Origin: Lytechinus pictus | Lineage: Eukaryota > Echinodermata > Echinoidea > Temnopleuroida > Toxopneustidae | Assembly (NCBI RefSeq): GCF_037042905.1 | Contig: NC_087252.1 | Coordinates: 29,192,994 to 29,256,993, forward strand | DNA length: 64,000 nucleotides | Direction: 5' to 3' | Shown here: piece by piece, positions 1 through 11,333 of the stretch | Layout of the letters: every line of letters starts with the position of its first letter | Numbering within the stretch: position 1 is the stretch's first letter | Notes under the pieces: generated by a model | Database searches by the model: none | Seen by the model: the letters and a program-made list of their open reading frames with translations, nothing else | Told to the model about the DNA's origin: nothing | Translations under genes and position numbers: made by a program

Positions 1-62
1 ATACAAAAAAAAATGTTAAAACGGCTGTTTTCGACTCGCCTTACGGCCGCCGGAGGGGAAAT
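1..62. repeat. Truncated MITE end at window edge
   Basis: The first bases (aaaacggctgtttt, then gactcgcc, then ggggaaatgtgact) match the right half of the short inverted-repeat element at 55133-55297. Only one end is inside the window. Confidence 0.65.
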
Positions 63-66
63 GTGA

Positions 67-497
67 CTGCCCTATTACACTAATAGCAATGAAACTCCGT
101 GATAGATTGCCTTAAATATCATTTAGAAAGACGAGTACATTTTCATCCAGAACATTTGCTGCAAAAGTCGACAATACAAATGAAATGCAGAAGTCCAATT
201 TCATATGAAAAATCTAATTTAGTTACCAATATTTTAACTGCCTTTTTTATTACTTTTTAGAATTATTTTTGCCTTACCTTTTTAATTTTATGCTAGGAAG
301 ATAATATGCCTTTTTTATCAACTTAACTTTTTTATTTTATTCCTTCATTTACGATAATGGCATTTAACCGTACAAAGAGTATTACCCGAAAAAAACACGT
401 AACAAAGCTGCCTCAAGAAATCAAGCATGTAATAGCTACTGACACGACGTTTGCTCCTGCGACAGTTGCTCCGAGCTTATTTTTTTCTAAAATGTAT
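67..497. other. AT-rich intergenic, no gene seen
   Basis: T-rich DNA. The only open frame (357-566, 69 codons) has no recognisable domain and runs into the GGTGTTA repeat. I see no gene here. Confidence 0.6.
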
Positions 498-739
498 CAC
501 AGCAAAAACTGTGGTGTTAACTGGTGTACAGAGACGACCACACCAGTTGTTCTACACCGGTGTTAAATTGGTGGTGTTAGTTTTACACCCATAGGTGTTA
601 TTGCAACACCTTTGGTTGTTACATTTACACTCTTTGGTGTTATGTTCAATCTCTAGGGTGTAATTTTAACACCTCAGGGTGTGGTCCTCTATTAACACCA
701 ACTGGTGTCAGTTTTAACACCACAGTTTTTACAGTGTAT
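498..739. repeat. GGTGTTA-rich inverted-repeat element
   Basis: The ends are inverted copies: cacagcaaaaactgtggtg on the left and caccacagtttttacagtg on the right. The interior is a run of degenerate GGTGTTA or AACACC words whose orientation flips about the middle. The structure fits a non-autonomous terminal-inverted-repeat element. A short TTAGGG-like stretch follows at 746-790. Confidence 0.7.
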
Positions 740-1179
740 AGGGTTGGGGTTAGGGTTAAGGTTTCAATAGGGTTTATTATGTTACGTTTAGGGTCAGGTT
801 TAAGGTAGGGTATAATGTTAAACCCAGGGCTGAAGTTGGTCATAATAATGACGTCACGGAACCGTAATAACCATCACGGCATTCTTTTATGTTTAAACTA
901 ATTTTCCATCCCATCCAAGTGCGTTCACTTCCGGTTTGGTTTTCAATATTATTTTCTTTAGATATGACGTTGAGTGGTCTCTTTTCTCATATGATATTTC
1001 AGTGAATGAGTGATTTTTTTTTATCTGCTTGATATGGAAATAATTTCAAAAAAGGTGTGGGATCAAACACCAACTCCCCTTCCCTGTTTACCGGAATCGC
1101 GCAAGCAGAACAGGGGCGGATTTACGGGGGGGGGGGGGGGCGCATTACGTGGCGGCTCATCGCTATAGGGTCAAACGGT

Positions 1180-1589
1180 AAATTGACAATTCGTCTACTG
1201 CCAACTCGTCCACCCACCACGTGGTCTACTTTCATTTTGTCTAATGCCATTCCGTTCATCAACATTTCGTCTAACAACCATTTGGTCCAATAAACTTTTG
1301 GTCCACTCATCACTTCGTCTAACCACCATTTCGTCTCAGTGACTTTTTCGTCTCATAACCAGTTGGGCTAGTGTCCATTTTATTTTCATTCATTTTGCAC
1401 AATTAACACTTAGTCCAATTAGACCAAATGGTATATGGACTAAATGGCTATTGGACCAACTGGTTATTAGACGAAATGGTGAGTGGACGAATTGTCACTT
1501 AGACCATGTGGATAGCGGACGGAACTGATGGTATACCAAATGATAGTAGACGAGTTGGCAATTGGACGAATTGGCATTAGACGAATTGG
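1180..1589. repeat. Degenerate GTCTA/GGTCCA inverted-repeat element, copy 1
   Basis: About 410 bp. The left half is made of degenerate words such as cgtctaacaaccatttggtc, and the right half of their reverse complements (gaccaaatgg, agacgaatt). A second copy with the same word order lies at 25358-25757, so this is a dispersed family. A CAGGGGCGG hAT-like end and a poly-G run (1109-1140) sit just to its left. Confidence 0.75.
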
Positions 1590-2535
1590 AAATAAACCCG
1601 ATCAAAGTAACTTGTCATCCCCCCTTAGCAAAAAGCTCAACCCTCCACTAACCAATGCAAGGAAGCGTTACATAACCTGACGGGCGGAGATCATGGTTTT
1701 CACGTATTTTAATTAAAATTGCCAAAGAAATTAATCTGATAAATTTGAAAACGTAAAAGACGCTGTCACCGTGTCAATTTTCGCTTCCATCATGTCCAAA
1801 CTTTTATCTGCTTTTCATACACACGTTACCTTCCGGCTAGCAGTCATATATCACTTTCTTCATTATCAAGCCCCGCAGGCCGTGACGCAATGAATATTTC
1901 ATTGTCGAAGACGTTTATTATTCATTTCAAGCGAGGCTGTGAATTACCCATTCCTTAACACAGGAAGCCGCCCGAAGCTCTCTAGCACCGCAGATCAATT
2001 TATTGACAACCGTCGTTAAAGGCAAGCCACAGATTTAGAAATAGATTTCCTCAACATGAACTGAAAAAAAAAAAAGATAAATAATCTGACACCAGTCCCA
2101 GGTTGTGTAATGAGTCAATATACAATTGAGGGGCCCATTGGGGAAAGAGTTTAAACAAAAGTTGCGAGCGAGCAACAATTTAGACCCTTTAATACGAAAA
2201 TCTGATTTAAGTAAAAATTAAAAATAAATGTCTTTTAAGTGTAGTGATAGGGGTTTTTATCATATTCTCGCTAATAAAAGACAACTGAGGCTGGATAATA
2301 ACAAGATAATAACAAGACACTGTTGGCACAGAGCGATAATTCTATATTGGGTTCGTTGCAGAAAGACTTGTGTTCAAAGCGCAACTCAAAACAACCAATC
2401 CCAGGTCAACCATGTGTGATTTTGATTGGCTAACCATGAAGTTCCGAATGATTTTAAGAACTGCGTCTAATTGCACCTTTTTCTACAAACGGGTACCACA
2501 ATAATAATGATTTTGATAATAACAAAATAATCAAA
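1590..2535. other. Intergenic, nothing recognised
   Basis: Roughly 950 bp without a convincing open frame, RNA gene or repeat structure. The 63-codon frame at 2228-2419 resembles nothing I know. Confidence 0.55.
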
Positions 2536-2672
2536 ACGATGATAATGATAATAATAACAACAACAATAATGATGATAATGATGAAAATAGTAATAATAAT
2601 AACAATAATAATAATAACAATAATAATAATAACAATAATAATAATGATAATAGGAGTAGTAATGATAAATAA
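2536..2672. repeat. ATA/ATG trinucleotide microsatellite
   Basis: Imperfect (ATA)n/(ATG)n/(ACA)n run. Open frames on both strands here are low-complexity artefacts (poly-I/M). Confidence 0.9.
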
Positions 2673-3239
2673 TATACTAGTAATCAATAAAGCGGGGACA
2701 GTCGTTAACCATATAGGCAGCACTTCCGGGAAATCAGGTAGCTATATGAATGTGGAAATTTGACAAGATCACCATCATTTTGGAGCGATAACCTTCTCTC
2801 TCTAGCTATCTTTTTTTTTTGGGGGGGGGGGGTGGATAGTCTTATTTTTGCTGAACAAAATCACTTTCATTTTGGCGATTAAAACCCAATTTTGGGTTGT
2901 TTTTTTAAACCAGAACGCCCACTTCAAATATCGTTCCCAGGACCCTGACATGCATCGTGTTCTTTAAAGAAGTATAACTCTTTATTATGATGTAAAAGGG
3001 TAATTAATGTTGATGGAAAAAAACTGTCATTTCAAAAAATTAATGACTACAGGAAATTAATTATTAACCAAATGACAGATGCCTCTTCGATATCATTGAA
3101 ATATTTAATTGCATACCATGTCATCTTGACTACGTGCAAAGGTTAGCTGTATCAATCTCTTTCTTTCAAGATTCTATCCAGGTTATTTTGTTTGTTTATC
3201 ATCCTTTACCTTCGGGAATCATTGGCCTGCCCATTTCTT

Positions 3240-3800
3240 CTGATTTTTTCTTTCTTTCTTTCTTTCTTTCTTCTTTCTTATCAAGTTCTTCTCCTGTTCC
3301 TCCTCCTTCTTTTTCTTTCTTTCATTGTTTCTCTTTTTTCTTTACTTCTTTCTTTCTTCTTTCTTCTTTCTTCTTCTTCTTCTTCTCCTCCTTCTTTTTC
3401 TTTTTTCTTTCTTTCTTTCTCTTCTTCTTTTACTTCTTCTTCTTCTTCATTTTTTGTTCATTCTCTTCTCCTTCTTCCTATCTCATCATTTCATTCTTAT
3501 TCTATTTCTTTTTTCCCACTTCTTTCTTTTTTTCTTTCTTTCATTGTTTGTTTCTTTCTTTACTTCTTTCTTTCGTCTTCTTTCTTCTTCTTCTTCTTCT
3601 CCTCCTCCTTCTTTTTCTTTTTTCTTTATTTCTTTCTTTCTCTTTTTCTTTTACTTCTTCATCTTCATCTTTTCCTTCTTCTTCTTCTTTTTCTTCTTCT
3701 TTATCTTGTCCATTTTCTTCTTCTCCTTCTTCCTTTCTCGTCATTTCATTCTTATTCTACTTCTTTTTCCCCACTTCTTTCTTTTTTTTTCATCTATATT
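3240..3800. repeat. 560-bp polypyrimidine tract (TTC/TTTC)n
   Basis: Almost pure C/T on the plus strand for more than 500 bp, built from TTTC and TTC units with a partial internal duplication (around 3480-3550 and 3740-3790). It creates long phenylalanine/serine frames in all three plus frames (up to 282 codons), which are not genes. Such tracts can adopt triplex (H-DNA) structure. Confidence 0.9.
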
Positions 3801-4081
3801 TGTTCACAATCACAGACTTCTTAGTCATGTTAATTTTCTTTTCTCTTTTTCCCCTCCTTCGTCTTTACCCTCTTCCTTCATCACCCTCTACCTCCCACCC
3901 CCCCCCCACCAACAGCTTCAAGTTTCAAGTTTATTTTATTGATTTTATTTCATTGATTTCAAATCCAAACATAAAGGATTGAAATCATGCTTCTCATTCT
4001 TTCCCTTCCTGTTCCTTTCTTCCTTATTCTTCATCGCCTTGACCGTTATATTCCTTCTCTTTTTTTAGTTATTGATTAATG

Positions 4082-4360
4082 CAGGGGCGGATCCTGGATT
4101 TTCCATAAGGCGGAGGCACATTTTCCGAGAAAAATTTGACAAGCAGAAAAAAAAGAAAAAGGGTTTTAACCAGAAATTTATAAGGATATTGCGTCCCCGA
4201 AAGAAAATTAACAAGCAGAAAAAGATCTTCACTTTCAAAAGGGCGGTGGGGCAAACTTCTGTTTTAACGGCATTTTTACATTTACAGATTTTAATTTTGC
4301 TTCTCGAGGGGGGGGGGCACGGGCCGGCTGTGCCCCCCCCCCCCCCTGGATTCACCAGTG
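4082..4360. mobile_element. hAT-like MITE (279 bp)
   Basis: Begins CAGGGGCGGATCC and ends GGATTCACCAGTG, with G-rich and C-rich runs near the right end. Flanks are GATTAATG (4074-4081) and CATTAATG (4361-4368), an 8-bp target duplication with one mismatch. The CA..TG ends and 8-bp duplication fit the hAT superfamily. There is no coding capacity. Confidence 0.75.
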
Positions 4361-5480
4361 CATTAATGAGATGGTTCTGCCTTCCTCTGTTCCCGGTAGT
4401 TCGCCTAGCAATCACAGTTTGTGAAGCTCATTATTTTACTCTGCTTGTACTATAACTCAAGGCTTTGCAGTTCTCCGAAGAAAGGAGGACATCAACACAG
4501 ACGAAAAGGAAGATTGCTTCACATGATTGGTTCACCTAAAATAATCACCGCTCCTCTTTCAATTTTTTTTTTTATCTAAGCTTTGGTCTTACTCTGAGTC
4601 AAAAATAAAGAAATCCAAAGTAAGAAAGTTGATTACTTTTATATGTTTACTTGATTATTTTTCATTATTTAATGGTTTATGGTTTTGCTGTGAACTTGGC
4701 CAGATTATGAAAATACTGTATATACTGTTGATACGTTGATTTAGACAACAGAAATTGGAGGAAATTTAAAGAATCACCCGATTCAGTCAAAGTTTTGAAA
4801 AAAGATCAACCACAAATCAATCAATATGAATATACCAATAGCATATCGTTCCGACGTTTTTATTACCTACCATTTTGGATAGACAGATACTCATTGCACA
4901 CATTGTTGTTATTCAACAATTTCAATTTAATTTTCCTTCTTAGGAATACCTAATGTCTCGAATCTTTGAAGCTTTTTCAGGGGTTTCTGCATTTTATTCA
5001 TGAATCAATAAAAAAATTTACATGCTCACATAATAACAAGGACATAAATGAATACATTTTAAATGTGACAATTGAAGAGATGAATAATACCGACAAAGAC
5101 TGATCATTCAATTATACATAAAGCTTGTGATAAAGTAAGTTCAGTAAAATACAGAGGCCAGCAATAAGTAATATAAAAAGAGTTTAATAGTGCTCTAGAT
5201 GGGTTAAAAAATTCAAAGACATGACGCATGCGTTCTTGAAGATCATTGTTTTCATGCATCATATCACTTTCCCATGCAATCGTTTTGAAAATCGACTTGA
5301 TAAAGATAGAGATGAAAAAGAGTCACAACTGTCTTCTTATCCCATTTTTTGCTCATTTTCCCACCCTTCCATTCAGACTCATTAACGAACAAAACTTCCA
5401 TAAAATGGCAGATTATTAAGTTTATCCAGGGGGGTACAGCTGGCACGTGCGCCCCCCCCCCCTTGATAAGCGTATGCGGG
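4361..5480. other. Intergenic, nothing recognised
   Basis: AT-rich, with no credible open frame. A short G/C-run block at 5430-5462 resembles a decayed end of the poly-G hAT family. Confidence 0.5.
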
Positions 5481-5660
5481 GGCATCGTGGTCTCGTGGTT
5501 ATGACTCTCATCTTTCAATCTGAGGGACATGGGTTCGATTTCCAGCCATGGAGTATTTTCCTTCAGCAAGAAATTTACCGCACTCAACTTAGGTGAGGTG
5601 AATCAGTGAATGAGTACCTGGCAGGAACTATTTCTGTCCTTGCTGCGTTTTGTTCTGAAT
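5481..5660 (+). mobile_element. tRNA-derived SINE
   Basis: The head resembles a tRNA promoter: an A-box-like stretch (catcgtggtctcgtggtta) followed by a B box (gggttcgatttcc, from 5531). A non-tRNA body runs to about 5660. The acceptor and anticodon stems are not intact, so this is a retroposon, not a tRNA gene. Confidence 0.65.
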
Positions 5661-5848
5661 AATTCAAATGTGGCCGTAATTTCGGATTAAAAGGGAGGTG
5701 TATAATAATACTCGCATTCTCAAATCATGTACCATGAAGTCATCTAAAAGCTCACTTCTTTACATGTCATAAATTGTGTAAATGACACAAAATATAGCAA
5801 GTGAGGGTTGTGTATATATCTGTTTTACGGAACAATATACCACAGGGG

Positions 5849-6245
5849 AAGCGTCGTGGTGTAGCGGTTCGGATTTTCACCTTACAATCAGAGGGTCATG
5901 TGTTCGAATCCCACAGCGGCCTAGCACCCCTTGGCAAGGCGATCGACAATCCACAATTTGTCATGCTCCACCTAGGTGTAAAATGGGTATCCGGTATGCA
6001 AAAGCCTATATGTAAAATGCCTAGCAATGCCTAGCAATTGGTGGAATGCTCCACAGGAAGTGGAGAAAGTGCATACATTGTGTGTGGACATGCCAGGATC
6101 CGATGACCAGGGTAAAATTACATTGTAAAGCGCTTAGAAACCAACTGTAATAACTATAAGCGCTCTGTTAATATAACTATTATAATTATTATTATCATTA
6201 TTATTATTATTATCATCATCATCATCATCACTATTATTATCATTA
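5849..6245 (+). mobile_element. tRNA-derived SINE with ATT-repeat tail
   Basis: The tRNA-like head (gtcgtggtgtagcggttc, then B box gtgttcgaatccc at 5900-5912) is followed by a body containing aggtgtaaaatgggta and a conserved taagcgctctg block. A 3' (ATT/ATC)n run starts near 6180. The same body phrases recur in the SINE at 42783-42962. Confidence 0.75.
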
Positions 6246-6868
6246 TAGGGGAGATATTAATTATAGTAATGAGAGACAACTAAATAATCAAAATGGCGTG
6301 AACCAATCAACTTTTCATTACAATATTTCATATGAGATTTTAAGGTTTTACCCATTATCATTTCTATACTCATTGTGTTTTTAATAAAAGGGAATGCAAT
6401 ACTATCAATTGATGCTATATCCAATCATCGTAATTGATATATTATTCCATGCATATCATATAAGGAAATAAAGATAGAATATTTGAAATAGGGATAGGGC
6501 GGGCAATTACTTTTCTAAGCTGATTCAGAAACTTTGCGGGGTCGTATTAATCTAAGCAATCGATATTATTTACAATTTTATTCTGTTGTAGGTTTTATAA
6601 GGATATCCGATGCCCGCCTTTTATTGAACAACCTTTGTCAATACGCATGGCAACATAGTCTTACCACAGATGCGATAGTGATTTTAGAGAAATTTTTATA
6701 ATGGATGGTAGTCGCTGAAAATGTGAACGCTAGCAAGATGGTTCGTTATTAATGATTGATTGTTATCTACATTTTACCGATTTGTTTCATCAAAACCTAC
6801 GGAATTGTAACAGTTATCAATTCTTCCCGATGGTATCATCGAGATAACTCTTTATTTATTAAAGGACA
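6246..6868. other. Intergenic, nothing recognised
   Basis: AT-rich, with no coding signal or clear repeat border. Confidence 0.5.
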
Positions 6869-7458
6869 AGTCCACTCCAACTAAAAGTTGATTAGAAAAA
6901 ACGAGAAAAATCCAACAAGCATAACACTGAAAATTTCATCTTAATCGGATGTAAAATATAAAAAAAAGTTATAACATTTTACAGTTTCGCTTAATTTCAG
7001 AAAATTGTTAAACGTAAATCTTGGTCATAATGCAAATGAGGATACTAATGTCGTCATCCACTATTTCTTTTGCATTTCATTTTATGAAATATGAAATATT
7101 CTAATTTTTTCCTCATTGTAAAGTGAATCAACGATTAATTTTCCCCTGAACATGATTGTGGGATTAGCATTGCTTAAAGGTTCTGTCAGGTTCATCCTTA
7201 TTGTCAAATCTGTACAAAAAAGAAATATTGTATAATTAAAACAATAAACAAAATATATATTGAGCGAGGGGCATCATCGACTGTCTCATTTGTATACTAC
7301 TGATTTATGCATATAACTGTTTTGTGAAAAATGAGCGAAAGTTTAAAATGTCATAACTTTTCTATTTTACATCCGATTTTGATGAAATTTTCAGCGTTAT
7401 GCTAGTTTGATTTTCTCTATTTGAATCAACATTTTTCTTGGGTGGACTTGACCTTTAA
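6869..7458. mobile_element. TTAA-bounded MITE (AAGTCCACC family), copy A
   Basis: Terminal inverted repeats: ttaaaggacaagtccac on the left and gtggacttgacctttaa on the right. Sub-terminal blocks (aagttgattag, aatcggatgtaaaata) are mirrored at the other end. About 590 bp, no coding capacity. Other copies are at 18593, 20847, 42153, 49107, 62160 and 63592. Confidence 0.85.
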
Positions 7459-7663
7459 AAGGAAAAAAAAAACTATTCTGGAGGTGTTTCAGATTTTTAG
7501 AAAGCTACTTATAAAGTGACGCAAGACTTTACGAACGACTAGAACCTGTTCTTAGGTCCTAACTCAATGACATAAGATATATCATTCCGCACAAGACAGG
7601 GTCGCCTGTCATGCATAAAGTCATTCCTAAACATCAATATAAAAAATGAAAATAAAGAATGGT

Positions 7664-7871
7664 ACACTCTTAAGATTTTGGGCAACATACTGACGTCCAC
7701 ACAACAATCGATTAAACAAAATTAATGCATCAAACTCTGGGTACTTCTCAACCAATACTGTGTAGTTTTCACCCAAAGCACACATTATTAGTTTAAAACT
7801 ACACAGAATTGGATAAAGTTTTAAGCAATTGTTGTGTGGACAGTATGTTGCCCAACATTTTTAAGAGTGTA
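7664..7871. mobile_element. MITE with ACACTCTTAA ends (first of two copies)
   Basis: Left end acactcttaagattttggg and right end cccaacatttttaagagtgt form long inverted repeats that also cover the ACAACAAT block. The identical element at 8284-8491 comes from the surrounding tandem duplication. Confidence 0.8.
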
Positions 7872-8283
7872 GAGCAATAACGCGCTCTTTTCTTAAGGCC
7901 ACTGGAAACACTATAAGAACTCCAAAATATAAATCACTGACAAGGTTTCACCCTTTTTATTTATTATCTTGCATGTGCTTGTTGTTTCTTATGCGTTGGT
8001 ATGGACCCATATATTTTTAATTGCGTCATGAACTATTTTTCCTAGAGCTTCAAGCTCGTATGTGCGATAACATACAACCAGTATACTCAGTTTTTTTTTC
8101 TATCGCTGTTCGTAACCTACAAACAGTTTTCCGAAACACCCACCAGGTATTTGACCACTCATTATCTTTCCAATTAGGACTAAAACAGCGATTGATATAT
8201 ATCATTCAGCACAAGACAGGGTCGCCTGTCATGCATAAAGTCATTCCTAAACATCAATATAAAAAATGAAAATAAAGAATGGT

Positions 8284-8491
8284 ACACTCTTAAGATTTGG
8301 GGCAACATACTGACGTCCACACAACAATTGGTTAAACAAAATTAATGCATCAAACTCTGGGTAGTTTTCAACCAATACTGTGTAGTTTTCACCGAAAGCA
8401 CACATTATTAGTTTAAAACTACACAGAATTGGATAAAGTTTTAAGCAATTGTTGTGTGGACAGTATGTTGCCCAACATTTTTAAGAGTGTA
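8284..8491. mobile_element. MITE with ACACTCTTAA ends (second copy)
   Basis: Same element as 7664-7871 at an offset of 620 bp, with a few substitutions. Confidence 0.8.
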
Positions 8492-8806
8492 GAGCAATAA
8501 CGCGCTCTTTTTTAAAGGCCACTGGAAACACTATAAGAACTCCAAAATATAAATCGCTGACAAGGTTTCACCCTTTTTATTTATTATCTTGCGTGTGCTT
8601 CTTGTTTCTTACGCGTTGGTATGGACCCATATATTTTTAATTGCGTCATGAACTATTTTTCCTAGAGCTTCAAGCTCGTATGTGCGATAACATACAACCA
8701 GTATACTCAGTTTTTTTCTATCGCTGTTCGTAACCTACAAACAGTTTTCCGAAACACCCACCAGGTATTTGACCACTCACTATCTTTCCAATGATATAGG
8801 ACTAAA

Positions 8807-9370
8807 ACGTGACCATCGTTCTAGTGGACCTGTTTACTGGAAATAAATATATAGTTTTCTCCATGATGACGCAGATTTCTATCAAATCTTTTAAACAGCT
8901 ATTAATGAGTTTAAGAGTGATCGTCGAAGCTGTTGAGATATACGACCATTAGGGGAATTGCTTTATTGATTGGTAACCCTCGATTTGGAGGGGTTCTTTG
9001 AATTAAGAGCTTCACCATAAGAACAATAAAACTTGATTTAGTAGAAAGATATAACCGTGACAACCAGCTAGTAGGTTAGCAACACGTTTCATTAAATCAA
9101 GATTCATCTTGATTTTCTGGGCAATTTTATCATTTAATTATCCTTGTATGGTATAGACAGTACATTGTATACCTATAGACGATAAATGGTATTAATGTAT
9201 TTATGATCTTGTAATAATGTCTTGCACATGATGAGCGAGGAATATACGGTAGCACGATATTAAAAAAAGTGCCGTCAAGGGAGTTTGGGATGGTTAAAAA
9301 ACAATTACAGGTGTGTCAAAATCTTCATTCATATTGCCTGAACAGTTTGTTGCAAAACTATTGTAGTAAT
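8807..9370. other. Intergenic, nothing recognised
   Basis: No open frame or structured repeat that I can support. Confidence 0.5.
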
Positions 9371-9535
9371 GGCACTAATAATGATAATAATAAAGATAGT
9401 AATAATGTTATTTGTAATAATAATAATGATAATGAAAATAATAATAATAGTAAGACACAATAATGATTATAATAAAATGATAAAAATAATATTAGTAGAA
9501 ATAATAATAATAACAATAACACATATAATGATAAA
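9371..9535. repeat. ATA/AAT microsatellite
   Basis: Imperfect (AAT)n/(GAT)n run. The asparagine/isoleucine-rich frames across it are artefacts. Related ATC/ACT runs follow at 9825-9985. Confidence 0.85.
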
Positions 9536-10015
9536 ATATTACGGCCAAATCGACATCAAAATATGTGGCATTACATCTAAAGCCCGATCAAATTGATATC
9601 GTAATTACATGTTTTATACGGTTAGTGGTGTGAATCTTTTTATTTGATGAACAATGCTCATCTCAAAACTATGGCTAGTCAATAGGATTAGTCGTTACTA
9701 TCAATCGGTAGATTTTAGCAAAATATCATTTAATCTTCAGCATCAATATTATAATAAACATAGAATCAAACTCATCGTTATTATTACATTAATTTTAACA
9801 TAATTCTTAGGGTTGGCACCATTATCATCATCACCGCCATCATCGTCATCATAATCACGATCTTACCTTACCTTTCTCCGGCGTACTGCTACTATTACTA
9901 CTACTACAACTACTACTACTACTACTTCTACTACTAATAGTGATAATAATAATAATAATAGTAATGATAATAATATTACAAAACTAAGCGTAGGATATAT
10001 ATACATATATAAATA

Positions 10016-10256
10016 AATAAATATATATATATATATATATATATATGGGCGAAGAAGCTAGAGACGTAGCCTGGATTTCTTCAACTTTTGTTAGTACAAG
10101 CTTTCGGCCAGCTTGTACTTATAAAAGTTGAAGAAATCCAGGCTACGTCTCTAGCTTCAATGCTTTTTGAGCTTCTTCGCCAATATATTACCCACTGAAG
10201 CACCCACACAATATTTAGGTCCTTGCCCATCACAATTATATATATATATATATATG
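10016..10256. repeat. Inverted repeat between two AT microsatellites
   Basis: An (AT)n run (10016-10046) is followed by a foldback. The arm aagctagagacgtagcctgg (from about 10055) is mirrored by ccaggctacgtctctagctt ending near 10158, around a core caagctttcggccagcttg. Short outer arms gcgaagaagc/gcttcttcgc enclose it. A second (AT)n run ends near 10256. Confidence 0.8.
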
Positions 10257-10418
10257 TGTAATATGTAACCAGGCATCTACTCCTTAACATGACTACTGTG
10301 TCTTGCACCAAATACGTTTTTGTTAACACAGAACCCATGAAAAAGGCCTAAGGCCGAAAGCTCGGATGAAATTGTGGTCTATCAGCAACGTCCAATCGTC
10401 TTGTCATTTTGTCCGCCT

Positions 10419-10424
<6 letters not shown>

Positions 10425-10480
<56 letters not shown>

Positions 10481-10515
10481 ATATATATATATATCTATAT
10501 ATTCATATATATATT
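10425..10515. repeat. (AT)n microsatellite
   Basis: Almost pure AT dinucleotide for about 90 bp. It produces spurious isoleucine/tyrosine frames on both strands. Confidence 0.95.
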
Positions 10516-11177
10516 GAAATCGATTGCGACTGTAGTCAAAATACATCAAATTATTTGAAGACGGCAATGTACAGCAAGTATACGAGTGAAATATCAGTTA
10601 CCTGAGTTGCTTCCAACGTTGAAACCAATCTCCTTTCTCCAGTTCACGTTATGCAATAGACAAATCCTTCCAAGAAAACATTAACGTAGCCGAATCCGGT
10701 CAAGCTGCAGGCTATCAGAAATGCTGTGCATAAGTAATCTAATTGGGTTCTGCAGGCGTAATTCTTGTCCACGTAACCAAGGTTGAAATGATCGTCTGAA
10801 GCGAGCGAGATCGACACTCGACGAGCGATATTAAACACAGCGTGCATGCGCGCGTTGAGCCCGTTGTTAAAAGCGATTGAGTGTTGTTTGTTATATGGCG
10901 AGCAGGCGATGCTTCGCTTCTCACTTGGTTCATATCTACCGTAGATTTCAAGTGTCTAATGAGACAGCATCGGCATAGTCTACTAAATCAGACTCCGATT
11001 CGATTCGGCTGTCCTCCAAAATACGAGAATAGGGCAATTGAGAGTAGGTCCACGGTCGCAAAAGTGGAGGGGCAGTGGGGTGCGTGATCCCCTTCCTCTC
11101 CATCCACCCCCCCTCAATCTAATTCCATCTCTCTTTCGGTTTTTCTCTCGTTTTATTCTCTCTAGTCTTTGTATTCA

Positions 11178-11312
11178 AGTGTGTGTGGGTGAGTGTGTGT
11201 ATGTATATATAGGATATATTGGATGATATTTCTAATATTCAGTGTGTGCATGTGTGTGTGTAAGGGTGTGTGTATGTGTGTGTGTGTGTAAGTATGTATG
11301 TATGTATATAGG
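11178..11312. repeat. (GT)n/(GTAT)n microsatellite
   Basis: Interrupted GT and GTAT units with two copies of an atattggatgatatttctaat segment (about 11216 and 11312) bracketing the right part. Confidence 0.85.
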
Positions 11313-11333
11313 ACATATTGGATGATATTTCTA

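Larger units (their letters stand above)
7575..8806. repeat. 620-bp tandem duplication
   Basis: Two head-to-tail copies (about 7575-8190 and 8195-8806) are offset by 620 bp and nearly identical, starting gatatatcattccgc and ending near ccactcattatctttccaa. Each contains the same 208-bp MITE, so the duplication is younger than the MITE insertion. Confidence 0.92.

Noticed and set aside
746..790. Interstitial telomere repeat
   Set aside because: Only a few degenerate TTAGGG-like words are present, too short and irregular to call.
3134..3982. 282-codon open frame rich in Phe/Ser/Leu
   Set aside because: It translates the TTC/TTTC polypyrimidine tract. Long frames exist in all three phases there, so openness carries no coding information.
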